Positions 7,364 through 14,490 of a DNA stretch of 14,554 bases are shown one piece after another (position 1 is the first letter of the stretch; every line of letters begins with the position of its first letter). The position numbers were made by a program, and so were the translations under genes. The stretch comes from JAGTVB01 sp964624765. Its GTDB lineage: Bacteria; Pseudomonadota; Gammaproteobacteria; HK1. The notes under the pieces were generated by a model, which worked only from the letters and a program-made list of their open reading frames with translations, ran no database searches and was not told where the DNA came from. The stretch is taken from positions 1 to 14,554 of the forward strand of contig CAZUZO010000090.1 of assembly GCA_964624765.1 (NCBI GenBank), written 5' to 3'.

Positions 7364-8614
7364 TTAGCCTTCGGCTTGCGGTCCCCTGGGAGTCGAAGGC
7401 TTTGCCCCAGAGCGCTTCCCCGCCAGCCGAAACCGCAAGGCATTCAGCCGGATGAAGCCGCCCGCATCGGCCTGGTTAAACGCCCCCCGATCCTCCTCAA
7501 AGGTCGCGATATTGGCGTCGAAAAGATTATCGGTGTCGGAGGTGCGGCCCACGACCGTAACATTGCCCTTATACAGCTTGAGCCGAACGCGGCCATTGAC
7601 AAACGACTGCGAGGCGTCGATCAGGCTTTGCAGCACGGCACGCTCGGGACTCCACCAGTAGCCGTTATAAATCAGGCTGGCGTAGCGAGGCATGAGTTCG
7701 TCCTTCAGGTGCGCGACCTCTCGGTCCAGGGTGATCGACTCGATGGCGCGGTGTCCTTTGAGCAAAATGGTACCCCCTGGTGTCTCATAGCAGCCCCGGG
7801 ATTTCATGCCCACATAACGGTTCTCCACCAGGTCAAGCCTGCCAATGCCGTTCTCAGCACCCAAGCGGTTTAACGTTGCCATGACTTGCGCGGGTGTTGC
7901 GGCTGCGCCGTCGATGGCGACCACATCGCCGTGCCGATAGTCGAGCTCTAGGTAGCGTGGCTGGTCCGGGGCCTGCTCAGGGCTCAGCGTCCAGCGCCAT
8001 ATCGCTTCATCGGGCTCGACCCATGGATCCTCCAGTAAACCACCCTCGTAGGAAATGTGTAATAGATTGCCGTCCATCGAATAGGGGGAAGCGCTGCCAC
8101 GCTTGTACTCTACCGGAATTGCGTGGCTCTCGGCGTAGGCCAGCAACTTCTCGCGCGAGGTGAGATCCCATTCTCGCCAGGGCGCGATCACTTGAATCGA
8201 CGGATCGAGGGCATAGGCACCGAGCTCGAAACGGACCTGGTCGTTGCCTTTTCCAGTTGCGCCATGTGCGATGGTGCTCGCCCCCACCTCGTGGGCAATC
8301 TCTACCAGTCTCTTGGCAATGAGCGGGCGGGCGATAGCCGTACCGAGCAAGTATTCGCCCTCATACAGGGTGTTGGCCCGAAACATCGGGAAAATGTAAT
8401 CACGAGCGAAGGTTTCTGTAAGATCTTCCACGTACATCGCGCGCACGCCGAGGGCTTCGGCTTTGCGCCGGGCCGGCTCCAGTTCCTCGCCTTGACCGAT
8501 ATCGGCGGTAAAGGTCACCACTTCGCAACCGCGTTGTTCTTGTAGCCACTTCAAGATCACAGAGGTGTCCAATCCTCCGGAATAAGCCAGCACAACTTTT
8601 TTCTGTTCCATCAT
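7364..8614 (-). CDS. argG: Argininosuccinate synthase
   Basis: Joins citrulline and aspartate with ATP to give argininosuccinate, the penultimate step of arginine synthesis, in the cytoplasm. The N-type ATP pyrophosphatase loop is AYSGGLDTS (10-18). Other family blocks are GQGEELEPARRKAEALG, TIAHGATGKGNDQVRFE, WREWDLTSREKLLAY and PGGTILLKGHRAIE. The frame is open further upstream, but homology begins at MMEQKKVVLAYSGG. An AGAGGA 7 nt before the ATG at 8614 decides the start (416 residues); the next codon is also ATG. This is the type 1 enzyme of about 400 residues; the last 15 or so residues, rich in Lys, Pro and Gly, look like a short family-atypical tail. The gene stands alone, converging on the hydrolase and diverging from the methyltransferase. 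No arginine-repressor operator is obvious upstream. Confidence 0.97.
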   Translation of the reverse strand: MMEQKKVVLAYSGGLDTSVILKWLQEQRGCEVVTFTADIGQGEELEPARRKAEALGVRAMYVEDLTETFARDYIFPMFRANTLYEGEYLLGTAIARPLIAKRLVEIAHEVGASTIAHGATGKGNDQVRFELGAYALDPSIQVIAPWREWDLTSREKLLAYAESHAIPVEYKRGSASPYSMDGNLLHISYEGGLLEDPWVEPDEAIWRWTLSPEQAPDQPRYLELDYRHGDVVAIDGAAATPAQVMATLNRLGAENGIGRLDLVENRYVGMKSRGCYETPGGTILLKGHRAIESITLDREVAHLKDELMPRYASLIYNGYWWSPERAVLQSLIDASQSFVNGRVRLKLYKGNVTVVGRTSDTDNLFDANIATFEEDRGAFNQADAGGFIRLNALRFRLAGKRSGAKPSTPRGPQAEG

Positions 8615-8803
8615 GAGAGCGTCCTCTGTTAATGTCTGGGGCCTGATGCAGCGGGCAAATGGAGACTTAGCGCAAAGACAATGGCGGCAATAGGCTGTCA
8701 TCATACGGACATAGCGGTTGCGAAGAAACCGTAGCCGGCGGCCCGCGCACAACGCGAGTGGCGTAACCTATTGGAGAAGTCCTAACGGTCCTAGGGGAAG
8801 AGC

Positions 8804-9466
8804 ATGTCAAACAGGACACTGAGCTTGTCCGATCGGCTTTACCGTTACCTGTTGACGGTTTCTCTACGCGAGTCGGATCTGTTGCGACAGCTGCGGGCAG
8901 AAACGGCCAGCGATCCGATGGCTCGGATGCAGATCGCACCTGAGCAAGGACAATTCATGGCCCTGCTGGTGGAGCTCATGGGCGCTCGGCGGGTGCTGGA
9001 GATCGGCGTTTACACCGGCTATAGCTCCATCTGCCTGGCCAGCGCCCTGCCACCCGACGGCCGGTTGGTCGCCTGTGATCTGAGCGAGCAGTGGACTCGA
9101 GTCGCGCAGCGCTATTGGCAGACAGCGGGGCTGGCAGACCGTATCGAGCTGCATCTGGCACCGGCGTTGGATACGTTGGCGGCTCTGCTCGCCGATGGGC
9201 AAGCAGCCACCTTCGACTTTGCCTTTATCGATGCGGACAAGAGGGAGTATAAGGAGTATTTTGAGGAAACTTTAAAACTACTGCGCATCGGTGGGCTCAT
9301 GGCCATCGACAACACGCTCTGGAGTGGGAGCGTCGTTGATCCCGATGACCAGTCTGAAGACACCATTGCCATCCGCTCGTTCAATGAGTATTTGCATGGT
9401 GATAATCGGATCGGCCTTAGCCTAGTACCGATCGGCGATGGCTTGACCCTAGTGCACAAGCGATAG
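8804..9466 (+). CDS. SAM-dependent O-methyltransferase (caffeoyl-CoA OMT-like)
   Basis: A 220-residue methyltransferase of the cation-dependent O-methyltransferase family 3. The SAM-binding motif is LEIGVYTGYSS (66-76); the acidic end of strand 2 is VACDLS. The metal-binding residues seen in catechol and caffeoyl-CoA methyltransferases are in place: Asp143 in FIDADK, and Asp169-Asn170 in AIDNTLWSG. Lysine 146, close by in the same DADK motif, is typical of the family. The opening MAPEQG-like block (MQIAPEQGQF) also fits. A GGGGAAGAG ribosome-binding site precedes the ATG. Bacterial members act on small catechol-like compounds, but the native substrate is rarely known. It is a single gene transcribed away from argG and towards the M20 gene. 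Confidence 0.92.
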   Translation: MSNRTLSLSDRLYRYLLTVSLRESDLLRQLRAETASDPMARMQIAPEQGQFMALLVELMGARRVLEIGVYTGYSSICLASALPPDGRLVACDLSEQWTRVAQRYWQTAGLADRIELHLAPALDTLAALLADGQAATFDFAFIDADKREYKEYFEETLKLLRIGGLMAIDNTLWSGSVVDPDDQSEDTIAIRSFNEYLHGDNRIGLSLVPIGDGLTLVHKR

Positions 9467-9582
9467 CGGGATGATGTGTATCGATAAACGGCCATCATTT
9501 AATGACGGCGCCCCTGGCATCAAGCGATCCTGCAGTTCCAGGGTGCGATTTTGGCGAAACGAGACCGAACGTCCGAGAATGG

Positions 9583-10998
9583 CTAGCTGGTGGTGGAGCC
9601 GCCATAAGCTGCCAGGATCTCAGCCACGCAGCAAGTGAGGTTCTTGGCCGTAGGGAGGTGGAGAAACTCGTTCGGACCGTGGGCGTTGGATTCGGGCCCA
9701 AGCACGCCGGTAACGAGAAACTGAGACGCGGGAAAGCGCTTGCCGAGCATCGCCATGAAGGGAATCGTCCCACCTTCTCCCATGTATACGGCTTCCTTGC
9801 CGAAAAAGGCGCGGGAGGCCCGCTCTGTTGCAGATGCCAGCCAGGGCGCCAACGGGGGAGCGTCCCATCCATCGGCCGAGGGGTCTGGTACGAAACGAAC
9901 CTGGACACCGTAGGGAGGAAGGTTCTCCAGCAGCTGCTGGAGATAATGGGTTGCCTGTTCGGCATCGCACTTAGGCGCCAGGCGCAGCGATAGCTTTGCG
10001 GCAATGCGAGGTACGGTGACATTGCCGGCATCGGCCAGTGGCGGAAGTCCGGCCAGACCCGTGATGGTCAGCGCCGGGCGCCAGGTTCGGTTGAGGACCA
10101 GCTCCTCTGGAGCGCCGTCGACAGGGCGGACCCCAGGCAAGAAGGGATACTTCTGAAAAACCCCGTCGGCGAGCACCGTCGCGGCACGGCGCGCCTGATC
10201 GACGCGTTCCGCTGGGATAGCGACGTGTAGCTCGGGTGGTAGAATCATGCCATCCCGCTGGTCCTCCAGGCGGCTCAAGAGCTGGCGTAGCACGCAAAAA
10301 GGGGAAGGGACAATGCCACTGGCGTCACCTGAATGCACCCCCTCGTGTAGCACGTCGATGCTCAGCACGCCGGCTGCCATCCCTCGCAGCGAGGTAGTAC
10401 ACCAGAGCTGATCATAGTTTCCACAGCCGGAATCCAGACAGATCACAAGGCTCGGAGTCCCCATGCGATGGGAGAGCTGATCCATGTAATAGGGCAGATC
10501 GTAGCTACCGCTCTCTTCGCAGCTCTCTATGAGGATCGTGCAGCGCGGGCACGGTATGGCTTGATCCTGCAATGCACCAATGGCGCTCAAGGCAGCGAAC
10601 ACGGCGTAACCGTCGTCGCCGGCACCCCGTCCATAGAGCCGGTCTCCCTGGAGCACCGGACTCCAGGGTCCGAGCCCCTTCCTCCAGCCGCTCATCTCCG
10701 GCTGCTTGTCGAGGTGACCGTAGAGCAACACGCCGTCCCGTCCCTCACCCGGGATCTCCAGCAAGAGAACAGGGGTTCGGCCCTCCAAGCGCACCACTTC
10801 CAAGCTCATGTGAGCAAGGGCTTGTTGCCGACACCACTGTTCGATCAGAGCCACAGCTGTGTCCATGTGGCCGTTGGTTTGCCAAGCGGGGTCGAAGGCG
10901 GGTGACTTGTTCGGAATGCGAATATAGTTAACCAAAGTCGGTATAACGGATTCGCTCCAGAGCCGTTCGACGAAACGACGTGTGCGCTCCCTATCCAT
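9583..10998 (-). CDS. M20-family metallopeptidase (CNDP/dipeptidase-like)
   Basis: A dinuclear-zinc hydrolase of family M20. Counting from the chosen start, the ligands and catalytic residues are His95 and Asp97 (YGHLDKQPE), the bridging Asp128 (GRGAGDDG), the catalytic Glu161 and ligand Glu162 (ESCEESGS), Asp189 (ICLDSG) and a late His in ESNAHGPNEF. The lid domain carries the EGVHSGDASG motif of the carnosine-dipeptidase subgroup. Family members cleave dipeptides or N-acyl amino acids; the substrate here is unknown. There is no signal peptide. I start at the ATG at 10998 (471 residues), which overlaps the yciK stop (ATGGATAG, 8 nt), instead of an in-frame ATG at 11034. The overlap points to translation coupled to yciK. 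Catalytic residues are complete, so it should be active. Confidence 0.92.
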   Translation of the reverse strand: MDRERTRRFVERLWSESVIPTLVNYIRIPNKSPAFDPAWQTNGHMDTAVALIEQWCRQQALAHMSLEVVRLEGRTPVLLLEIPGEGRDGVLLYGHLDKQPEMSGWRKGLGPWSPVLQGDRLYGRGAGDDGYAVFAALSAIGALQDQAIPCPRCTILIESCEESGSYDLPYYMDQLSHRMGTPSLVICLDSGCGNYDQLWCTTSLRGMAAGVLSIDVLHEGVHSGDASGIVPSPFCVLRQLLSRLEDQRDGMILPPELHVAIPAERVDQARRAATVLADGVFQKYPFLPGVRPVDGAPEELVLNRTWRPALTITGLAGLPPLADAGNVTVPRIAAKLSLRLAPKCDAEQATHYLQQLLENLPPYGVQVRFVPDPSADGWDAPPLAPWLASATERASRAFFGKEAVYMGEGGTIPFMAMLGKRFPASQFLVTGVLGPESNAHGPNEFLHLPTAKNLTCCVAEILAAYGGSTTS

Positions 10999-11764
10999 GG
11001 ACCGCTTCCACCTGTGCCTGGAATGCTTGGCCACTGACGCCGCGGCTGTCAGGGCCGAGCAGGAAAAGGTAGGTGGCCATGAGAGTTTCCGGGTGCGGCA
11101 GCGTTTGCGGATTTTCTCCAGGGTAGGCTGTCGCGCGCAGATGCGTTCGAGCCGGACCAGGGTCTAGGCTATTCACACGCATTGCGGGAAACCCCTCTAG
11201 CTCTTCCGCTAAGATTTGGGTCAGGCCTTCGATACCAAACTTGGAGACGCTGTAGGCGCCCCAGTAGGCGTGTCCCTTTCGGCCAACGGCATCGGAAGTG
11301 AACAAGATGGACGCGTCCGGGGACTTTTTCATGAGCGGCAGGCAGGCACGGGTGAGGAAAAATGGCGCATTCAGGTTCACCTGCAGGGTCTCTAGCCATC
11401 GCCGTGGATCATAGTAGTCGATGGGGGCGAGCGTTCCGAGCTGCGCCGCACTGTGTAGCAGCCCATCGAGATGCCCAAATTCGCCCGCCACACGCTCAGC
11501 AAGCTCTTCATGATGCCTGGCATCGGCTCCCAGCAGATCCATCGGATAAATGGCCGGTTCGGATTGCCCTGCGACAACGATCGTGTCATACAGTGCCTCG
11601 AGCTTGGGCACCGTACGGCCGAGCAGGACAAGGGTTGCCCCATGGGCGGCACAGGCGAGAGCGGCCGCTTTCCCGAGACCCTCCCCAGCCCCGGTAATGA
11701 GAATGACCCGGCCAGCTAGCAGGTCCGGTTTGGGCGTATAGGCCATTGGCATCGGATATGGCAT
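10991..11764 (-). CDS. yciK: YciK-family short-chain dehydrogenase/reductase
   Basis: A 257-residue SDR with the Rossmann NAD(P) motif TGAGEGLG (24-31), the active-site YSVSK (Tyr171, Lys175) and an SDR structural Asn in QVNLNAP. The blocks KPDLLAGRVILITGA, VGRKGHAYWGAYSVSKF and DPGPARTHLRA closely follow E. coli YciK, an oxidoreductase of unclear substrate. The residue 13 before the Tyr, normally the catalytic Ser, is Asp158 (FTSDAVGR); Ser157 is next to it. ATGs at codons 1, 5 and 7 are all possible and none has a clear ribosome-binding site; 11764 gives the longest form. In many gammaproteobacteria yciK follows ubiG and a phosphatase gene; here it follows rsmA across the mobile insertion. 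It overlaps the M20 gene by 8 nt. Confidence 0.9.
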   Translation of the reverse strand: MPYPMPMAYTPKPDLLAGRVILITGAGEGLGKAAALACAAHGATLVLLGRTVPKLEALYDTIVVAGQSEPAIYPMDLLGADARHHEELAERVAGEFGHLDGLLHSAAQLGTLAPIDYYDPRRWLETLQVNLNAPFFLTRACLPLMKKSPDASILFTSDAVGRKGHAYWGAYSVSKFGIEGLTQILAEELEGFPAMRVNSLDPGPARTHLRATAYPGENPQTLPHPETLMATYLFLLGPDSRGVSGQAFQAQVEAVHG

Positions 11765-11821
11765 CGGTAGGGTGCCAGTAACGTTACGTTGGGATCTTGG
11801 GTAGCGCCATCAGCTTCTCAG

Positions 11822-12252
11822 AAGCTGTTTTAAAAACTGGCGTTGTCATCATTTCGGCCGTTTGATGGCCTTTGCCCTTGGGGCAGCCGACCCCAGGCCG
11901 CAAGGGACGCCGTGAAGACGTCCCTGTCGGCTTGGGTCCGGCATCCCTGCCGCACACACCCTTGCGTGCCAGGGGTTCGGCTGCCGAAGGCTTGAGCGCC
12001 GGAGGGACGCTCCGAAGAACACCCCTGACGATACGATGACCATGGCCTAAAAACTGCTGCGCTTGCTTGAGCGCGTTGCGCGGCGGCTCAGAATCCTCAT
12101 GTACTCCCTTGTACACTGCGGTTGTTACTCGCCCCATCCTTGGGGCTCGCCCCTTCGGGGCCCGCTTTCAGCTGTTCAAAATCGTTCCAGACGATTTTGT
12201 CGCCACTGTGCGCCTTGCTCTGCCGGCGCTCGCGACATTTTTAAAAGAGCTT
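11822..12252 (+). mobile_element. Family A MITE-like element, interrupted by family B
   Basis: A non-coding element whose ends are imperfect inverted repeats: AAGCTGTTTTAAAAA at 11822-11836 and the complement of AAGCTCTTTTAAAAA at 12238-12252 (14 of 15). It is flanked by CTCAG at 11817-11821 and 12253-12257, a likely 5-bp target duplication. The left flank also happens to read AGCTT just before CTCAG, so a longer duplication cannot be excluded. Without the inner insert and one 9-bp repeat the element is about 214 bp. It holds tandem GCCCC/GGGGC hairpins (12131-12146, 12149-12161) and an 8-bp AAAATCGT/ACGATTTT hairpin (12178-12198). It lies between rsmA and yciK, and its right end is translated as the tail of RsmA. 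No transposase is encoded, so movement would need one supplied elsewhere. Confidence 0.85.
11840..12047 (+). mobile_element. Family B MITE-like element (208 bp) with 9-bp duplication
   Basis: The insert is bounded by perfect TAAAAACTG direct repeats at 11831-11839 and 12048-12056. The family A copy at 1-159 has a single TAAAAACTA at the same place, which shows the unoccupied site. Its two ends are imperfect inverted repeats (TTGTCATCATTTCG against TGGTCATCGTATCG). The interior folds into a long outer stem (11882-11894 with 11972-11985, one bulged base) enclosing a smaller GGGACG/CGTCCC hairpin. No gene is present. A 9-bp duplication is produced by several transposase families, so the parent cannot be named. 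A partial relative lies at 4596-4700. Confidence 0.85.
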
Positions 12253-13049
12253 CTCAGGGATTCGGGCCTAAGCTGGTTAGCCAGAGCCGCGAACTGTAGT
12301 AGGGTGAGCATTTCTGGCCTTAGGGCGGGATCCACCTGGGCGGCGCGGATCTGCTCGTCGCTCAACCACGGCTTGAGGCTGTTGCGCAGCGTCTTGCGAC
12401 GCTGGGAGAACACCCTGGCGACCAACTGCTCGAAAGCCGCGAGATCTTTGATCGGCGCCGGTAATTGGCATCGCGGAATCAGCCGCAACAGCGTCGAGGA
12501 CACCTTGGGGACGGGGTGAAATGCACCCGGTCTGATATCGAACAGCTTTTCCACCTGGCAACGCAACTGGGTCATGACGCTCAGGCGGCCGTATGTGCGG
12601 CTACCCGGCGGCGCCACCACACGTCGCGCCAGCTCCCGCTGAAGCATGAGGTGCATGTCTTGGATCACCGCTGACTGGGTAAACAGGTGAAACAGCAAAG
12701 GGGTAGAGATATGGTACGGCAAATTGCCGACCACTCGCAGGCGCTCGGTACCGCTGATCAAGGACGTGATGTCATAACTGAGCGCATCGCCAAGATGAAC
12801 ATGCAAGCGTGTTTCGCCGGCAAATCGTTGCTGCAGCACTGCCACCAGTTCACTGTCGATCTCCACGACATGCAGCTGCTCGGCCCGTTGCACCAAGGGC
12901 GCGGTGATTGCGCCCAGCCCCGGTCCGATTTCTACGATCACTTCGCCGGGTCTCGGGTCGACAGCCTGCACGATACGTGCGATGACACCTCGATCCTGCA
13001 GGAAGTGTTGGCTGAGCCGGGGACGTGGCCGGTGTGTCAACCGCCCCAC
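12168..13049 (-). CDS. rsmA: 16S rRNA (adenine1518/1519-N6) dimethyltransferase
   Basis: Dimethylates two adjacent adenines in the 3' hairpin of 16S rRNA during late 30S assembly (KsgA). Visible motifs are LSQHFLQD near the N-terminus, the SAM-binding VEIGPGLGAIT (39-49), the acidic end VVEIDSEL, the catalytic NLPYHIS, and the C-terminal FHPVPKVSS block. It begins with GTG at 13049, 26 nt after surA, without a strong ribosome-binding site. Normal members have about 260-275 residues; this one has 293. The final 29 residues (LRSSFKNVAS onward) are encoded by the CTCAG flank and family A element, which replaced the original stop. The catalytic domain and the helical C-terminal domain seem complete before that tail, so activity is probably kept. 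pdxA, usual between surA and rsmA in E. coli, is absent. Confidence 0.96.
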   Translation of the reverse strand: MGRLTHRPRPRLSQHFLQDRGVIARIVQAVDPRPGEVIVEIGPGLGAITAPLVQRAEQLHVVEIDSELVAVLQQRFAGETRLHVHLGDALSYDITSLISGTERLRVVGNLPYHISTPLLFHLFTQSAVIQDMHLMLQRELARRVVAPPGSRTYGRLSVMTQLRCQVEKLFDIRPGAFHPVPKVSSTLLRLIPRCQLPAPIKDLAAFEQLVARVFSQRRKTLRNSLKPWLSDEQIRAAQVDPALRPEMLTLLQFAALANQLRPESLRSSFKNVASAGRARRTVATKSSGTILNS

Positions 13050-13075
13050 GAGTACCCCCGCTGCGGCGATCTTGA

Positions 13076-14452
13076 TCAGTCCTCTAGACGCAATTCGACG
13101 TAGGCCTCATCTCGCAGTTGCCGCACCCAGCTCTGCAGTTCCTCCTCGGCCTTACGCTCTCGAATCTGCTCTCTTGCGTTCAGGCGCCGCAGCTCCTCGG
13201 TGTCGTCGTGGGCACGCCGCTCCATGACCTGCAGGATGTGCCAACCGAACTGAGTGCGAAAAGGCAGGCTGATCTCGCCAGGTTCTAGGCTCTCCATGAC
13301 CTGCCGAAATGCCGGGACCATGTCTTCGGGGCTAACCCACCCCAGCGCTCCTCCTTTGGCAGCAGAAACCGGATCTTCGGAATGGGCGCGGGCAAGACTG
13401 GCAAACGCGTCACCTGCCTCGATACGCTCCCGAAGTTGCATCAAGCGCGCTTCCGTCTCGGCATCGTCGATGCCGCCCTCGGCGCGAATGAGTATATGGC
13501 GAGCACGGCTCTGCTGCACGATATGCCGCGCTTCACCGCGCTTGTCCACCAGCTGGATGAGGTGAAAGCCGCTTGGGCTTTGAATGGGCCCCCTAACCTC
13601 GCCGATCGTCATCTGCGGCACAATGTTCGCAAAGACCGTTGGCAACTCTGGTTCGCGCCGCCAGCCAAGATCGCCGCCCTGCAAAGCCTGCTGCCCGGCG
13701 GAGTGAGCGACTGCGGCACCCGCAAAGCTCCCTCCCTGTTGGACGGAAAGCAGGATTTCCTTTGCCCGCTGCTCGGCCGCAGCAATCTCTTCAGCGGAGG
13801 CTGCTTCGGGCAAGGCGATCAAAATGTGAGAGAGGTGGTACGCATCCTCGGCGCTCCCCCGCTTGCCTTGCGTGGCCAAATAATTCTCGATCTCGCGGTC
13901 GGTCACGCGGATACGTGTTTCCACCTGGCGCTGCTGTACCTCCGCGATGAGCATCTGCTGGCGGATTTCCTCGCGAAAGGTCGCAAAGTCATAGCCATCC
14001 TGTTCCAGCGCATCGCGAAACTGCGCCAGCCGAAGTCCATTGCGTTCGGCCATTTCCCTGAGAACCTGATTGAGGCTCTCATCATCGACCCGCACCCCGA
14101 GCCGATCAGCGAGCTGCACCTGCAGCCGGTCCAGGATCAAATTTTCGAGCACTTGACGTTTGAGCACGCCGGTTGCTGGGACCGGGGTACGCGCTTCGCG
14201 CAGCCGTGCACGGATGGTTCGTAAGCGATTTTCCAGCTCGCTCCCAACCACGACATCGTCGTTGACCACAGCCACGATGCCATCGAGCTTGGTCACCGTA
14301 GAACTGGCAACGGCAGGTGCCGCCCCTCCACTGGGACTCGCGACCAACACCAGCAAGGCGACCGCTGTAGCAGCAAGGTAACAGTAACAGCGGCTTACCA
14401 ACTCAACAGGACGCTTACCAAGAGACCGCCGTCCACAAGATACATCGAGCAT
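13076..14452 (-). CDS. surA: Periplasmic chaperone/peptidyl-prolyl isomerase SurA
   Basis: Escorts unfolded outer-membrane proteins through the periplasm to the BAM complex. The 458-residue protein has a hydrophobic signal segment (YLAATAVALLVLVAS, about 25-39) with probable cleavage near residues 45-49. The SurA N-terminal chaperone domain follows (LDGIVAVVNDDVV to about 190). Two parvulin domains come next (about 205-305, opening LSHILIALP, and about 317-415, opening ARHILIRAE), then a C-terminal helix. This is the full E. coli-type architecture. The ATG at 14452 gives a rather long, basic n-region before the hydrophobic core and has only a poor ribosome-binding site; no better in-frame ATG exists. 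In E. coli surA follows lptD, which would lie beyond the window. It heads the run surA, rsmA, yciK, M20. Confidence 0.96.
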   Translation of the reverse strand: MLDVSCGRRSLGKRPVELVSRCYCYLAATAVALLVLVASPSGGAAPAVASSTVTKLDGIVAVVNDDVVVGSELENRLRTIRARLREARTPVPATGVLKRQVLENLILDRLQVQLADRLGVRVDDESLNQVLREMAERNGLRLAQFRDALEQDGYDFATFREEIRQQMLIAEVQQRQVETRIRVTDREIENYLATQGKRGSAEDAYHLSHILIALPEAASAEEIAAAEQRAKEILLSVQQGGSFAGAAVAHSAGQQALQGGDLGWRREPELPTVFANIVPQMTIGEVRGPIQSPSGFHLIQLVDKRGEARHIVQQSRARHILIRAEGGIDDAETEARLMQLRERIEAGDAFASLARAHSEDPVSAAKGGALGWVSPEDMVPAFRQVMESLEPGEISLPFRTQFGWHILQVMERRAHDDTEELRRLNAREQIRERKAEEELQSWVRQLRDEAYVELRLED

Positions 14453-14490
14453 TCCGTTATGACACTCTAAATAACACTTGAAACGTAAAC

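Noticed and set aside
7235..7873. 212-residue plus-strand frame
   Set aside because: Most of it is antisense to the strongly supported argG 3' half; it is a shadow frame of GC-rich coding sequence.
8640..8803. argG promoter, arginine operator, or a relative of the 7205-7240 sequence near 8715-8760
   Set aside because: No paired -35/-10 or ARG-box-like palindrome is convincing, and the similarity (ACCGT..GCGGCCCG) is too short and gapped to distinguish from GC-rich chance.
9467..9582. Possible terminator hairpin GCCATCAT/ATGACGGC between the methyltransferase and M20 genes
   Set aside because: The stem is short, has a mismatch, a 3-nt loop and no T-run.
11811..11834. CAGCTTCT-C-AGAAGCTG followed by TTTT, resembling an intrinsic terminator on the plus strand
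   Set aside because: It arises where the left flank meets the family A terminal repeat, the loop would be a single base, and no plus-strand gene ends nearby.
11784..12519. Open frames on both strands through the repeat region (11784-12137 minus, 12067-12519 plus)
   Set aside because: They lie in the mobile elements or antisense to rsmA, have no ribosome-binding site and resemble no protein family I know. The repeat copy at 1-159 does not keep the frames.
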